Positions 8,981 to 22,400 of a stretch of 64,000 nucleotides of DNA are shown here, piece by piece. Numbering within the stretch: position 1 is the first letter of the stretch; each line of letters begins with the position of its first letter. Location of the stretch: the NCBI GenBank assembly GCA_039105265.1, contig JAPFFF010000084.1, forward strand, positions 1 through 64,000. The letters are read 5' to 3'. The position numbers were made by a program, and so were the translations under genes. The stretch is from Tritrichomonas musculus (Eukaryota > Parabasalia > Tritrichomonadida > Tritrichomonadidae). The notes under the pieces were generated by a model that ran no database searches, was not told the origin of the DNA, and worked only from the letters and a program-made list of their open reading frames with translations.

Positions 8981-9745
8981 ATCAGATGAACGTCGATCGG
9001 CATGCACTTCCCCGCTCGACCAACCAACAACGCAAATCACACGCACAATCAATGCAACACATATTCGCTATACAAAGTCTCACACATTAGCAGACACGCC
9101 GGCCGATGCTGATATACAATCAACATCGGCCGGCGAGTGGCAAAGTAACTCAGGCAGAAAAATGTTTTAACACTCATTAGGCATAACATGCAAACAATAT
9201 CAGACGCAACAGAAGAACAGAAACAAAAAATTTTTATCAGATGAACTTCGACCAGCAGGCACTTCCCCGCTCGACCAACCAACAACGCAAATCACACGCA
9301 CAATCAATGCAACACATATTCGCTATACAAAGTCTCACACATTAGCAGACACGCCGGCCGATGCTGATATACAATCAACATCGGCCGGCGAGTGGCAAAG
9401 TAACTCAGGCAGAAAAATGTTTTAACACTCATTAGGCATAACATGCAAACAATATCAGACGCAACAGAAGAACAGAAACAAAAAATTTTTATCAGATGAA
9501 CTTCGACCAGCAGGCACTTCCCCGCTCGACCAACCAACAACGCAAATCACACGCACAATCAATGCAACACATATTCGCTATACAAAGTCTCACACATTAG
9601 CAGACACGCCGGCCGATGCTGATATACAATCAACATCGGCCGGCGAGTGGCAAAGTAACTCAGGCAGAAAAATGTTTTAACACTCATTAGGCATAACATG
9701 CAAACAATATCAGACGCAACAGAAGAACAGAAACAAAAAATTTTT
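8981..9745 (+). repeat. C cluster 3: three C units, T exit
   Basis: Full units at 8981, 9236 and 9491. Same composition as clusters 9 and 12, to which it is related by offsets of 23,713 and 33,731 bp. Confidence 0.94.
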
Positions 9746-9985
9746 ATCAGATGAACTTCGACCAAAGAAGCAAGCAAATCGCACGTACAAGCAATACATG
9801 TATACTTTTTTTTTTCATTTTTATCTTATCTTATCTTTTTGTATTTTTTTTTTTTTTTAAAGCCTTTTTATTTATTTTTTGTAATATATTTTTTATTTTA
9901 CTAGTTTTGATACTATATTTTATATATTTTTCTTTTCTTTTTTTTTTAATTTAAGATATGTATTTGAAGAAGATTTTTTGCAAGC
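9746..9985 (+). repeat. T segment 2 (240 bp)
   Basis: T runs of 10 and 15. This 240-bp form is the commonest. A 67-codon plus-strand ORF (9751-9954) crosses it, but is simply poly-Phe/Leu/Ile read from the T runs. Confidence 0.92.
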
Positions 9986-12055
9986 ATGGAAACGAATACA
10001 GACGGGAACACGGAAGACCTTAAAGAATTTATTTTACAGATGGTTATACTTTACTTATATTTGAAGATGCAGGATTCGAAAGACAAACGTACAGAACGGA
10101 ATACATGAACACGGAAACGAATACAGACGGGAACACGGAAGACCTTAAAGAATTTATTTTACAGATGGTTATACTTTACTTATATTTGAAGATGCAGGAT
10201 TCGAAAGACAAACGTACAGAACGGAATACATGAACACGGAAACGAATACAGACGGGAACACGGAAGACCTTAAAGAATTTATTTTACAGATGGTTATACT
10301 TTACTTATATTTGAAGATGCAGGATTCGAAAGACAAACGTACAGAACGGAATACATGAACACGGAAACGAATACAGACGGGAACACGGAAGACCTTAAAG
10401 AATTTATTTTACAGATGGTTATACTTTACTTATATTTGAAGATGCAGGATTCGAAAGACAAACGTACAGAACGGAATACATGAACACGGAAACGAATACA
10501 GACGGGAACACGGAAGACCTTAAAGAATTTATTTTACAGATGGTTATACTTTACTTATATTTGAAGATGCAGGATTCGAAAGACAAACGTACAGAACGGA
10601 ATACATGAACACGGAAACGAATACAGACGGGAACACGGAAGACCTTAAAGAATTTATTTTACAGATGGTTATACTTTACTTATATTTGAAGATGCAGGAT
10701 TCGAAAGACAAACGTACAGAACGGAATACATGAACACGGAAACGAATACAGACGGGAACACGGAAGACCTTAAAGAATTTATTTTACAGATGGTTATACT
10801 TTACTTATATTTGAAGATGCAGGATTCGAAAGACAAACGTACAGAACGGAATACATGAACACGGAAACGAATACAGACGGGAACACGGAAGACCTTAAAG
10901 AATTTATTTTACAGATGGTTATACTTTACTTATATTTGAAGATGCAGGATTCGAAAGACAAACGTACAGAACGGAATACATGAACACGGAAACGAATACA
11001 GACGGGAACACGGAAGACCTTAAAGAATTTATTTTACAGATGGTTATACTTTACTTATATTTGAAGATGCAGGATTCGAAAGACAAACGTACAGAACGGA
11101 ATACATGAACACGGAAACGAATACAGAAACGAACACAGAAGAATATCTCGATTTTATTATATAAACAGTTCTATTTTGATTTTAAATATTATTCAGTAAT
11201 CAGAATTAAAGAAAGGAATACATGAACACGGAAACGAATACAGACGGGAACACGGAAGACCTTAAAGAATTTATTTTACAGATGGTTATACTTTACTTAT
11301 ATTTGAAGATGCAGGATTCGAAAGACAAACGTACAGAACGGAATACATGAACACGGAAACGAATACAGACGGGAACACGGAAGACCTTAAAGAATTTATT
11401 TTACAGATGGTTATACTTTACTTATATTTGAAGATGCAGGATTCGAAAGACAAACGTACAGAACGGAATACATGAACACGGAAACGAATACAGACGGGAA
11501 CACGGAAGACCTTAAAGAATTTATTTTACAGATGGTTATACTTTACTTATATTTGAAGATGCAGGATTCGAAAGACAAACGTACAGAACGGAATACATGA
11601 ACACGGAAACGAATACAGACGGGAACACGGAAGACCTTAAAGAATTTATTTTACAGATGGTTATACTTTACTTATATTTGAAGATGCAGGATTCGAAAGA
11701 CAAACGTACAGAACGGAATACATGAACACGGAAACGAATACAGACGGGAACACGGAAGACCTTAAAGAATTTATTTTACAGATGGTTATACTTTACTTAT
11801 ATTTGAAGATGCAGGATTCGAAAGACAAACGTACAGAACGGAATACATGAACACGGAAACGAATACAGACGGGAACACGGAAGACCTTAAAGAATTTATT
11901 TTACAGATGGTTATACTTTACTTATATTTGAAGATGCAGGATTCGAAAGACAAACGTACAGAACGGAATACATGATCACGGAAACGAATACAGAAACGAA
12001 CACAGAAGAATATCTCGATTTTATTATATAAACAGTTCTATTTTGATTTTAAATA
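9986..12055 (+). repeat. A/B array 4
   Basis: A* and eight A, B1 11105, six A, B1' 11972-12055 (ATGATC). Length 2,070 bp, identical in layout to arrays 10 and 13. Confidence 0.93.
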
Positions 12056-12794
12056 ATCAGATGAACGTCGATCGGCATGCACTTCCCCGCTCGACCAACC
12101 AACAACGCAAATCACACGCACAATCAATGCAACACATATTCGCTATACAAAGTCTCACACATTAGCAGACACGCCGGCCGATGCTGATATACAATCAACA
12201 TCGGCCGGCGAGTGGCAAAGTAACTCAGGCAGAAAAATGTTTTAACACTCATTAGGCATAACATGCAAACAATATCAGACGCAACAGAAGAACAGAAACA
12301 AAAAATTTTTATCAGATGAACTTCGACCAGCAGGCACTTCCCCGCTCGACCAACCAACAACGCAAATCACACGCACAATCAATGCAACACATATTCGCTA
12401 TACAAAGTCTCACACATTAGCAGACACGCCGGCCGATGCTGATATACAATCAACATCGGCCGGCGAGTGGCAAAGTAACTCAGGCAGAAAAATGTTTTAA
12501 CACTCATTAGGCATAACATGCAAACAATATCAGACGCAACAGAAGAACAGAAACAAAAAATTTTTATCAGATGAACTTCGACCAGCAGGCACTTCCCCGC
12601 TCGACCAACCAACAACGCAAATCACACGCACAATCAATGCAACACATATTCGCTATACAAAGTCTCACACATTAGCAGACACGCCGGCCGATGCTGATAT
12701 ACAATCAACATCGGCCGGCGAGTGGCAAAGTAACTCAGGCAGAAAAATGTTTTAACACTCATTAGGCATAACATGCAAACAATATCAGACGCAA
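12056..12794 (+). repeat. C cluster 4: two full and one truncated C, B1 exit
   Basis: Units at 12056, 12311 and 12566; the third is cut at the same base as in cluster 2. Confidence 0.94.
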
Positions 12795-14835
12795 CACAGA
12801 AGAATATCTCGATTTTATTATATAAACAGTTCTATTTTGATTTTAAATATTATTCAGTAATCAGAATTAAAGAAAGGAATACATGAACACGGAAACGAAT
12901 ACAGACGGGAACACGGAAGACCTTAAAGAATTTATTTTACAGATGGTTATACTTTACTTATATTTGAAGATGCAGGATTCGAAAGACAAACGTACAGAAC
13001 GGAATACATGAACACGGAAACGAATACAGACGGGAACACGGAAGACCTTAAAGAATTTATTTTACAGATGGTTATACTTTACTTATATTTGAAGATGCAG
13101 GATTCGAAAGACAAACGTACAGAACGGAATACATGAACACGGAAACGAATACAGACGGGAACACGGAAGACCTTAAAGAATTTATTTTACAGATGGTTAT
13201 ACTTTACTTATATTTGAAGATGCAGGATTCGAAAGACAAACGTACAGAACGGAATACATGAACACGGAAACGAATACAGACGGGAACACGGAAGACCTTA
13301 AAGAATTTATTTTACAGATGGTTATACTTTACTTATATTTGAAGATGCAGGATTCGAAAGACAAACGTACAGAACGGAATACATGAACACGGAAACGAAT
13401 ACAGACGGGAACACGGAAGACCTTAAAGAATTTATTTTACAGATGGTTATACTTTACTTATATTTGAAGATGCAGGATTCGAAAGACAAACGTACAGAAC
13501 GGAATACATGATCACGGAAACGAATACAGACGGGAACACGGAAGACCTTAAAGAATTTATTTTACAGATGGTTATACTTTACTTATATTTGAAGATGCAG
13601 GATTCGAAAGACAAACGTACAGAACGGAATACATGAACACGGAAACGAATACAGACGGGAACACGGAAGACCTTAAAGAATTTATTTTACAGATGGTTAT
13701 ACTTTACTTATATTTGAAGATGCAGGATTCGAAAGACAAACGTACAGAACGGAATACATGAACACGGAAACGAATACAGACGGGAACACGGAAGACCTTA
13801 AAGAATTTATTTTACAGATGGTTATACTTTACTTATATTTGAAGATGCAGGATTCGAAAGACAAACGTACAGAACGGAATACATGAACACGGAAACGAAT
13901 ACAGACGGGAACACGGAAGACCTTAAAGAATTTATTTTACAGATGGTTATACTTTACTTATATTTGAAGATGCAGGATTCGAAAGACAAACGTACAGAAC
14001 GGAATACATGATCACGGAAACGAATACAGACGGGAACACGGAAGACCTTAAAGAATTTATTTTACAGATGGTTATACTTTACTTATATTTGAAGATGCAG
14101 GATTCGAAAGACAAACGTACAGAACGGAATACATGATCACGGAAACGAATACAGACGGGAACACGGAAGACCTTAAAGAATTTATTTTACAGATGGTTAT
14201 ACTTTACTTATATTTGAAGATGCAGGATTCGAAAGACAAACGTACAGAACGGAATACATGAACACGGAAACGAATACAGACGGGAACACGGAAGACCTTA
14301 AAGAATTTATTTTACAGATGGTTATACTTTACTTATATTTGAAGATGCAGGATTCGAAAGACAAACGTACGGAACGGAATACATGATCACGGAAACGAAT
14401 ACAGAAACGAACACAGAAGAATATCTCGAAATTATGTTATATAAACAGTTCTATTTTGATTTTAAATATTATTCAGTAATCAGAATTAAAGAAAGGAATA
14501 CATGAACACGGAAACGAATACAGACGGGAACACGGAAGACCTTAAAGAATTTATTTTACAGATGGTTATACTTTACTTATATTTGAAGATGCAGGATTCG
14601 AAAGACAAACGTACAGAACGGAATACATGAACACGGAAACGAATACAGACGGGAACACGGAAGACCTTAAAGAATTTATTTTACAGATGGTTATACTTTA
14701 CTTATATTTGAAGATGCAGGATTCGAAAGACAAACGTACAGAACGGAATACATGATCACGGAAACGAATACAGAAACGAACACAGAAGAATATCTCGATT
14801 TTATTATATAAACAGTTCTATTTTGATTTTAAATA
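12795..14835 (+). repeat. A/B array 5
   Basis: B1 tail, twelve A (6th, 10th and 11th begin ATGATC; the last carries CGTACGGAAC), B2 14383, A A, B1' 14752-14835. Length 2,041 bp, the same as array 14 including the ATGATC positions. Confidence 0.93.
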
Positions 14836-15574
14836 ATCAGATGAACGTCGATCGGCATGCACTTCCCCGCTCGACCAACCAACAACGCAAATCACACGCA
14901 CAATCAATGCAACACATATTCGCTATACAAAGTCTCACACATTAGCAGACACGCCGGCCGATGCTGATATACAATCAACATCGGCCGGCGAGTGGCAAAG
15001 TAACTCAGGCAGAAAAATGTTTTAACACTCATTAGGCATAACATGCAAACAATATCAGACGCAACAGAAGAACAGAAACAAAAAATTTTTATCAGATGAA
15101 CTTCGACCAGCAGGCACTTCCCCGCTCGACCAACCAACAACGCAAATCACACGCACAATCAATGCAACACATATTCGCTATACAAAGTCTCACACATTAG
15201 CAGACACGCCGGCCGATGCTGATATACAATCAACATCGGCCGGCGAGTGGCAAAGTAACTCAGGCAGAAAAATGTTTTAACACTCATTAGGCATAACATG
15301 CAAACAATATCAGACGCAACAGAAGAACAGAAACAAAAAATTTTTATCAGATGAACTTCGACCAGCAGGCACTTCCCCGCTCGACCAACCAACAACGCAA
15401 ATCACACGCACAATCAATGCAACACATATTCGCTATACAAAGTCTCACACATTAGCAGACACGCCGGCCGATGCTGATATACAATCAACATCGGCCGGCG
15501 AGTGGCAAAGTAACTCAGGCAGAAAAATGTTTTAACACTCATTAGGCATAACATGCAAACAATATCAGACGCAA
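14836..15574 (+). repeat. C cluster 5: two full and one truncated C, B1 exit
   Basis: Units at 14836, 15091 and 15346. Its counterpart at +33,731 bp (cluster 14) is the same up to 15574, but there the third C is complete and leaves into a T segment. Confidence 0.94.
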
Positions 15575-16859
15575 CACAGAAGAATATCTCGATTTTATTA
15601 TATAAACAGTTCTATTTTGATTTTAAATATTATTCAGTAATCAGAATTAAAGAAAGGAATACATGAACACGGAAACGAATACAGACGGGAACACGGAAGA
15701 CCTTAAAGAATTTATTTTACAGATGGTTATACTTTACTTATATTTGAAGATGCAGGATTCGAAAGACAAACGTACGGAACGGAATACATGATCACGGAAA
15801 CGAATACAGAAACGAACACAGAAGAATATCTCGAAATTATGTTATATAAACAGTTCTATTTTGATTTTAAATATTATTCAGTAATCAGAATTAAAGAAAG
15901 GAATACATGAACACGGAAACGAATACAGACGGGAACACGGAAGACCTTAAAGAATTTATTTTACAGATGGTTATACTTTACTTATATTTGAAGATGCAGG
16001 ATTCGAAAGACAAACGTACAGAACGGAATACATGAACACGGAAACGAATACAGACGGGAACACGGAAGACCTTAAAGAATTTATTTTACAGATGGTTATA
16101 CTTTACTTATATTTGAAGATGCAGGATTCGAAAGACAAACGTACAGAACGGAATACATGAACACGGAAACGAATACAGACGGGAACACGGAAGACCTTAA
16201 AGAATTTATTTTACAGATGGTTATACTTTACTTATATTTGAAGATGCAGGATTCGAAAGACAAACGTACGGAACGGAATACATGATCACGGAAACGAATA
16301 CAGAAACGAACACAGAAGAATATCTCGAAATTATGTTATATAAACAGTTCTATTTTGATTTTAAATATTATTCAGTAATCAGAATTAAAGAAAGGAATAC
16401 ATGAACACGGAAACGAATACAGACGGGAACACGGAAGACCTTAAAGAATTTATTTTACAGATGGTTATACTTTACTTATATTTGAAGATGCAGGATTCGA
16501 AAGACAAACGTACAGAACGGAATACATGAACACGGAAACGAATACAGACGGGAACACGGAAGACCTTAAAGAATTTATTTTACAGATGGTTATACTTTAC
16601 TTATATTTGAAGATGCAGGATTCGAAAGACAAACGTACAGAACGGAATACATGAACACGGAAACGAATACAGACGGGAACACGGAAGACCTTAAAGAATT
16701 TATTTTACAGATGGTTATACTTTACTTATATTTGAAGATGCAGGATTCGAAAGACAAACGTACAGAACGGAATACATGATCACGGAAACGAATACAGAAA
16801 CGAACACAGAAGAATATCTCGATTTTATTATATAAACAGTTCTATTTTGATTTTAAATA
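15575..16859 (+). repeat. A/B array 6
   Basis: B1 tail, A, B2 15788, three A, B2 16282, three A, B1' 16776-16859. Both B2 units begin ATGATC and follow an A ending CGTACGGAACGG. Confidence 0.93.
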
Positions 16860-17114
16860 ATCAGATGAACGTCGATCGGCATGCACTTCCCCGCTCGACC
16901 AACCAACAACGCAAATCACACGCACAATCAATGCAACACATATTCGCTATACAAAGTCTCACACATTAGCAGACACGCCGGCCGATGCTGATATACAATC
17001 AACATCGGCCGGCGAGTGGCAAAGTAACTCAGGCAGAAAAATGTTTTAACACTCATTAGGCATAACATGCAAACAATATCAGACGCAACAGAAGAACAGA
17101 AACAAAAAATATTT
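16860..17114 (+). repeat. C cluster 6: single C unit, T exit
   Basis: One unit, in the first-of-cluster form. It carries a private T-to-A near its end (AAATATTTATC instead of AAATTTTTATC) shared only with cluster 15. Confidence 0.94.
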
Positions 17115-17352
17115 ATCAGATGAACTTCGACCAAAGAAGCAAGCAAATCGCACGTACAAGCAATACATGTATACTTTTTTTTTTCATTTTTATCTTATCT
17201 TATCTTTTTGTATTTTTTTTTTTTTAAAGCCTTTTTATTTATTTTTTGTAATATATTTTTTATTTTACTAGTTTTGATACTATATTTTATATATTTTTCT
17301 TTTCTTTTTTTTTTAATTTAAGATATGTATTTGAAGAAGATTTTTTGCAAGC
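17115..17352 (+). repeat. T segment 3 (238 bp)
   Basis: T runs of 10 and 13; the 13-T run is shared only with T segment 10 at 50278. Confidence 0.92.
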
Positions 17353-18908
17353 ATGGAAACGAATACAGACGGGAACACGGAAGACCTTAAAGAATTTATT
17401 TTACAGATGGTTATACTTTACTTATATTTGAAGATGCAGGATTCGAAAGACAAACGTACAGAACGGAATACATGAACACGGAAACGAATACAGACGGGAA
17501 CACGGAAGACCTTAAAGAATTTATTTTACAGATGGTTATACTTTACTTATATTTGAAGATGCAGGATTCGAAAGACAAACGTACAGAACGGAATACATGA
17601 ACACGGAAACGAATACAGAAACGAACACAGAAGAATATCTCGAAATTATGTTATATAAACAGTTCTATTTTGATTTTAAATATTATTCAGTAATCAGAAT
17701 TAAAGAAAGGAATACATGAACACGGAAACGAATACAGACGGGAACACGGAAGACCTTAAAGAATTTATTTTACAGATGGTTATACTTTACTTATATTTGA
17801 AGATGCAGGATTCGAAAGACAAACGTACAGAACGGAATACATGAACACGGAAACGAATACAGACGGGAACACGGAAGACCTTAAAGAATTTATTTTACAG
17901 ATGGTTATACTTTACTTATATTTGAAGATGCAGGATTCGAAAGACAAACGTACAGAACGGAATACATGAACACGGAAACGAATACAGACGGGAACACGGA
18001 AGACCTTAAAGAATTTATTTTACAGATGGTTATACTTTACTTATATTTGAAGATGCAGGATTCGAAAGACAAACGTACAGAACGGAATACATGAACACGG
18101 AAACGAATACAGACGGGAACACGGAAGACCTTAAAGAATTTATTTTACAGATGGTTATACTTTACTTATATTTGAAGATGCAGGATTCGAAAGACAAACG
18201 TACAGAACGGAATACATGAACACGGAAACGAATACAGACGGGAACACGGAAGACCTTAAAGAATTTATTTTACAGATGGTTATACTTTACTTATATTTGA
18301 AGATGCAGGATTCGAAAGACAAACGTACAGAACGGAATACATGAACACGGAAACGAATACAGAAACGAACACAGAAGAATATCTCGATTTTATTATATAA
18401 ACAGTTCTATTTTGATTTTAAATATTATTCAGTAATCAGAATTAAAGAAAGGAATACATGAACACGGAAACGAATACAGACGGGAACACGGAAGACCTTA
18501 AAGAATTTATTTTACAGATGGTTATACTTTACTTATATTTGAAGATGCAGGATTCGAAAGACAAACGTACAGAACGGAATACATGAACACGGAAACGAAT
18601 ACAGAAACGAACACAGAAGAATATCTCGATTTTATTATATAAACAGTTCTATTTTGATTTTAAATATTATTCAGTAATCAGAATTAAAGAAAGGAATACA
18701 TGAACACGGAAACGAATACAGACGGGAACACGGAAGACCTTAAAGAATTTATTTTACAGATGGTTATACTTTACTTATATTTGAAGATGCAGGATTCGAA
18801 AGACAAACGTACAGAACGGAATACATGATCACGGAAACGAATACAGAAACGAACACAGAAGAATATCTCGATTTTATTATATAAACAGTTCTATTTTGAT
18901 TTTAAATA
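17353..18908 (+). repeat. A/B array 7
   Basis: A*, A, B2 17597, five A, B1 18341, A, B1 18583, A, B1' 18825-18908. 1,556 bp, same as array 16. Confidence 0.93.
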
Positions 18909-19163
18909 ATCAGATGAACGTCGATCGGCATGCACTTCCCCGCTCGACCAACCAACAACGCAAATCACACGCACAATCAATGCAACACATATTCGCTATA
19001 CAAAGTCTCACACATTAGCAGACACGCCGGCCGATGCTGATATACAATCAACATCGGCCGGCGAGTGGCAAAGTAACTCAGGCAGAAAAATGTTTTAACA
19101 CTCATTAGGCATAACATGCAAACAATATCAGACGCAACAGAAGAACAGAAACAAAAAATTTTT
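18909..19163 (+). repeat. C cluster 7: single C unit, T exit
   Basis: One unit in first-of-cluster form, without the private substitution of cluster 6. Confidence 0.94.
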
Positions 19164-19403
19164 ATCAGATGAACTTCGACCAAAGAAGCAAGCAAATCGC
19201 ACGTACAAGCAATACATGTATACTTTTTTTTTTCATTTTTATCTTATCTTATCTTTTTGTATTTTTTTTTTTTTTTAAAGCCTTTTTATTTATTTTTTGT
19301 AATATATTTTTTATTTTACTAGTTTTGATACTATATTTTATATATTTTTCTTTTCTTTTTTTTTTAATTTAAGATATGTATTTGAAGAAGATTTTTTGCA
19401 AGC
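19164..19403 (+). repeat. T segment 4 (240 bp)
   Basis: Common form with T runs of 10 and 15; ends GCAAGC before A* at 19404. Confidence 0.92.
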
Positions 19404-22400
19404 ATGGAAACGAATACAGACGGGAACACGGAAGACCTTAAAGAATTTATTTTACAGATGGTTATACTTTACTTATATTTGAAGATGCAGGATTCGAAAG
19501 ACAAACGTACAGAACGGAATACATGAACACGGAAACGAATACAGACGGGAACACGGAAGACCTTAAAGAATTTATTTTACAGATGGTTATACTTTACTTA
19601 TATTTGAAGATGCAGGATTCGAAAGACAAACGTACAGAACGGAATACATGAACACGGAAACGAATACAGACGGGAACACGGAAGACCTTAAAGAATTTAT
19701 TTTACAGATGGTTATACTTTACTTATATTTGAAGATGCAGGATTCGAAAGACAAACGTACAGAACGGAATACATGAACACGGAAACGAATACAGACGGGA
19801 ACACGGAAGACCTTAAAGAATTTATTTTACAGATGGTTATACTTTACTTATATTTGAAGATGCAGGATTCGAAAGACAAACGTACAGAACGGAATACATG
19901 AACACGGAAACGAATACAGACGGGAACACGGAAGACCTTAAAGAATTTATTTTACAGATGGTTATACTTTACTTATATTTGAAGATGCAGGATTCGAAAG
20001 ACAAACGTACAGAACGGAATACATGAACACGGAAACGAATACAGAAACGAACACAGAAGAATATCTCGATTTTATTATATAAACAGTTCTATTTTGATTT
20101 TAAATATTATTCAGTAATCAGAATTAAAGAAAGGAATACATGAACACGGAAACGAATACAGACGGGAACACGGAAGACCTTAAAGAATTTATTTTACAGA
20201 TGGTTATACTTTACTTATATTTGAAGATGCAGGATTCGAAAGACAAACGTACAGAACGGAATACATGAACACGGAAACGAATACAGACGGGAACACGGAA
20301 GACCTTAAAGAATTTATTTTACAGATGGTTATACTTTACTTATATTTGAAGATGCAGGATTCGAAAGACAAACGTACAGAACGGAATACATGAACACGGA
20401 AACGAATACAGACGGGAACACGGAAGACCTTAAAGAATTTATTTTACAGATGGTTATACTTTACTTATATTTGAAGATGCAGGATTCGAAAGACAAACGT
20501 ACAGAACGGAATACATGAACACGGAAACGAATACAGACGGGAACACGGAAGACCTTAAAGAATTTATTTTACAGATGGTTATACTTTACTTATATTTGAA
20601 GATGCAGGATTCGAAAGACAAACGTACAGAACGGAATACATGAACACGGAAACGAATACAGACGGGAACACGGAAGACCTTAAAGAATTTATTTTACAGA
20701 TGGTTATACTTTACTTATATTTGAAGATGCAGGATTCGAAAGACAAACGTACAGAACGGAATACATGAACACGGAAACGAATACAGACGGGAACACGGAA
20801 AACCTTAAAGAATTTATTTTACAGATGGTTATACTTTACTTATATTTGAAGATGCAGGATTCGAAAGACAAACGTACAGAACGGAATACATGAACACGGA
20901 AACGAATACAGACGGGAACACGGAAGACCTTAAAGAATTTATTTTACAGATGGTTATACTTTACTTATATTTGAAGATGCAGGATTCGAAAGACAAACGT
21001 ACAGAACGGAATACATGAACACGGAAACGAATACAGAAACGAACACAGAAGAATATCTCGATTTTATTATATAAACAGTTCTATTTTGATTTTAAATATT
21101 ATTCAGTAATCAGAATTAAAGAAAGGAATACATGAACACGGAAACGAATACAGACGGGAACACGGAAGACCTTAAAGAATTTATTTTACAGATGGTTATA
21201 CTTTACTTATATTTGAAGATGCAGGATTCGAAAGACAAACGTACAGAACGGAATACATGAACACGGAAACGAATACAGACGGGAACACGGAAGACCTTAA
21301 AGAATTTATTTTACAGATGGTTATACTTTACTTATATTTGAAGATGCAGGATTCGAAAGACAAACGTACAGAACGGAATACATGAACACGGAAACGAATA
21401 CAGACGGGAACACGGAAGACCTTAAAGAATTTATTTTACAGATGGTTATACTTTACTTATATTTGAAGATGCAGGATTCGAAAGACAAACGTACAGAACG
21501 GAATACATGATCACGGAAACGAATACAGACGGGAACACGGAAGACCTTAAAGAATTTATTTTACAGATGGTTATACTTTACTTATATTTGAAGATGCAGG
21601 ATTCGAAAGACAAACGTACAGAACGGAATACATGAACACGGAAACGAATACAGACGGGAACACGGAAGACCTTAAAGAATTTATTTTACAGATGGTTATA
21701 CTTTACTTATATTTGAAGATGCAGGATTCGAAAGACAAACGTACAGAACGGAATACATGAACACGGAAACGAATACAGAAACGAACACAGAAGAATATCT
21801 CGAAATTATGTTATATAAACAGTTCTATTTTGATTTTAAATATTATTCAGTAATCAGAATTAAAGAAAGGAATACATGAACACGGAAACGAATACAGACG
21901 GGAACACGGAAGACCTTAAAGAATTTATTTTACAGATGGTTATACTTTACTTATATTTGAAGATGCAGGATTCGAAAGACAAACGTACAGAACGGAATAC
22001 ATGAACACGGAAACGAATACAGAAACGAACACAGAAGAATATCTCGAAATTATGTTATATAAACAGTTCTATTTTGATTTTAAATATTATTCAGTAATCA
22101 GAATTAAAGAAAGGAATACATGAACACGGAAACGAATACAGACGGGAACACGGAAGACCTTAAAGAATTTATTTTACAGATGGTTATACTTTACTTATAT
22201 TTGAAGATGCAGGATTCGAAAGACAAACGTACAGAACGGAATACATGAACACGGAAACGAATACAGAAACGAACACGGAAGACCTTAAAGAATTTATTTT
22301 ACAGATGGTTATACTTTACTTATATTTGAAGATGCAGGATTCGAAAGACAAACGTACAGAACGGAATACATGAACACGGAAACGAATACAGACGGGAACA

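Noticed and set aside
9751-9954. 67-codon plus-strand ORF across a T segment
   Set aside because: Mostly Phe/Leu/Ile from T runs, and it exists only where the T-run lengths happen to keep the frame; shorter T segments lose it.
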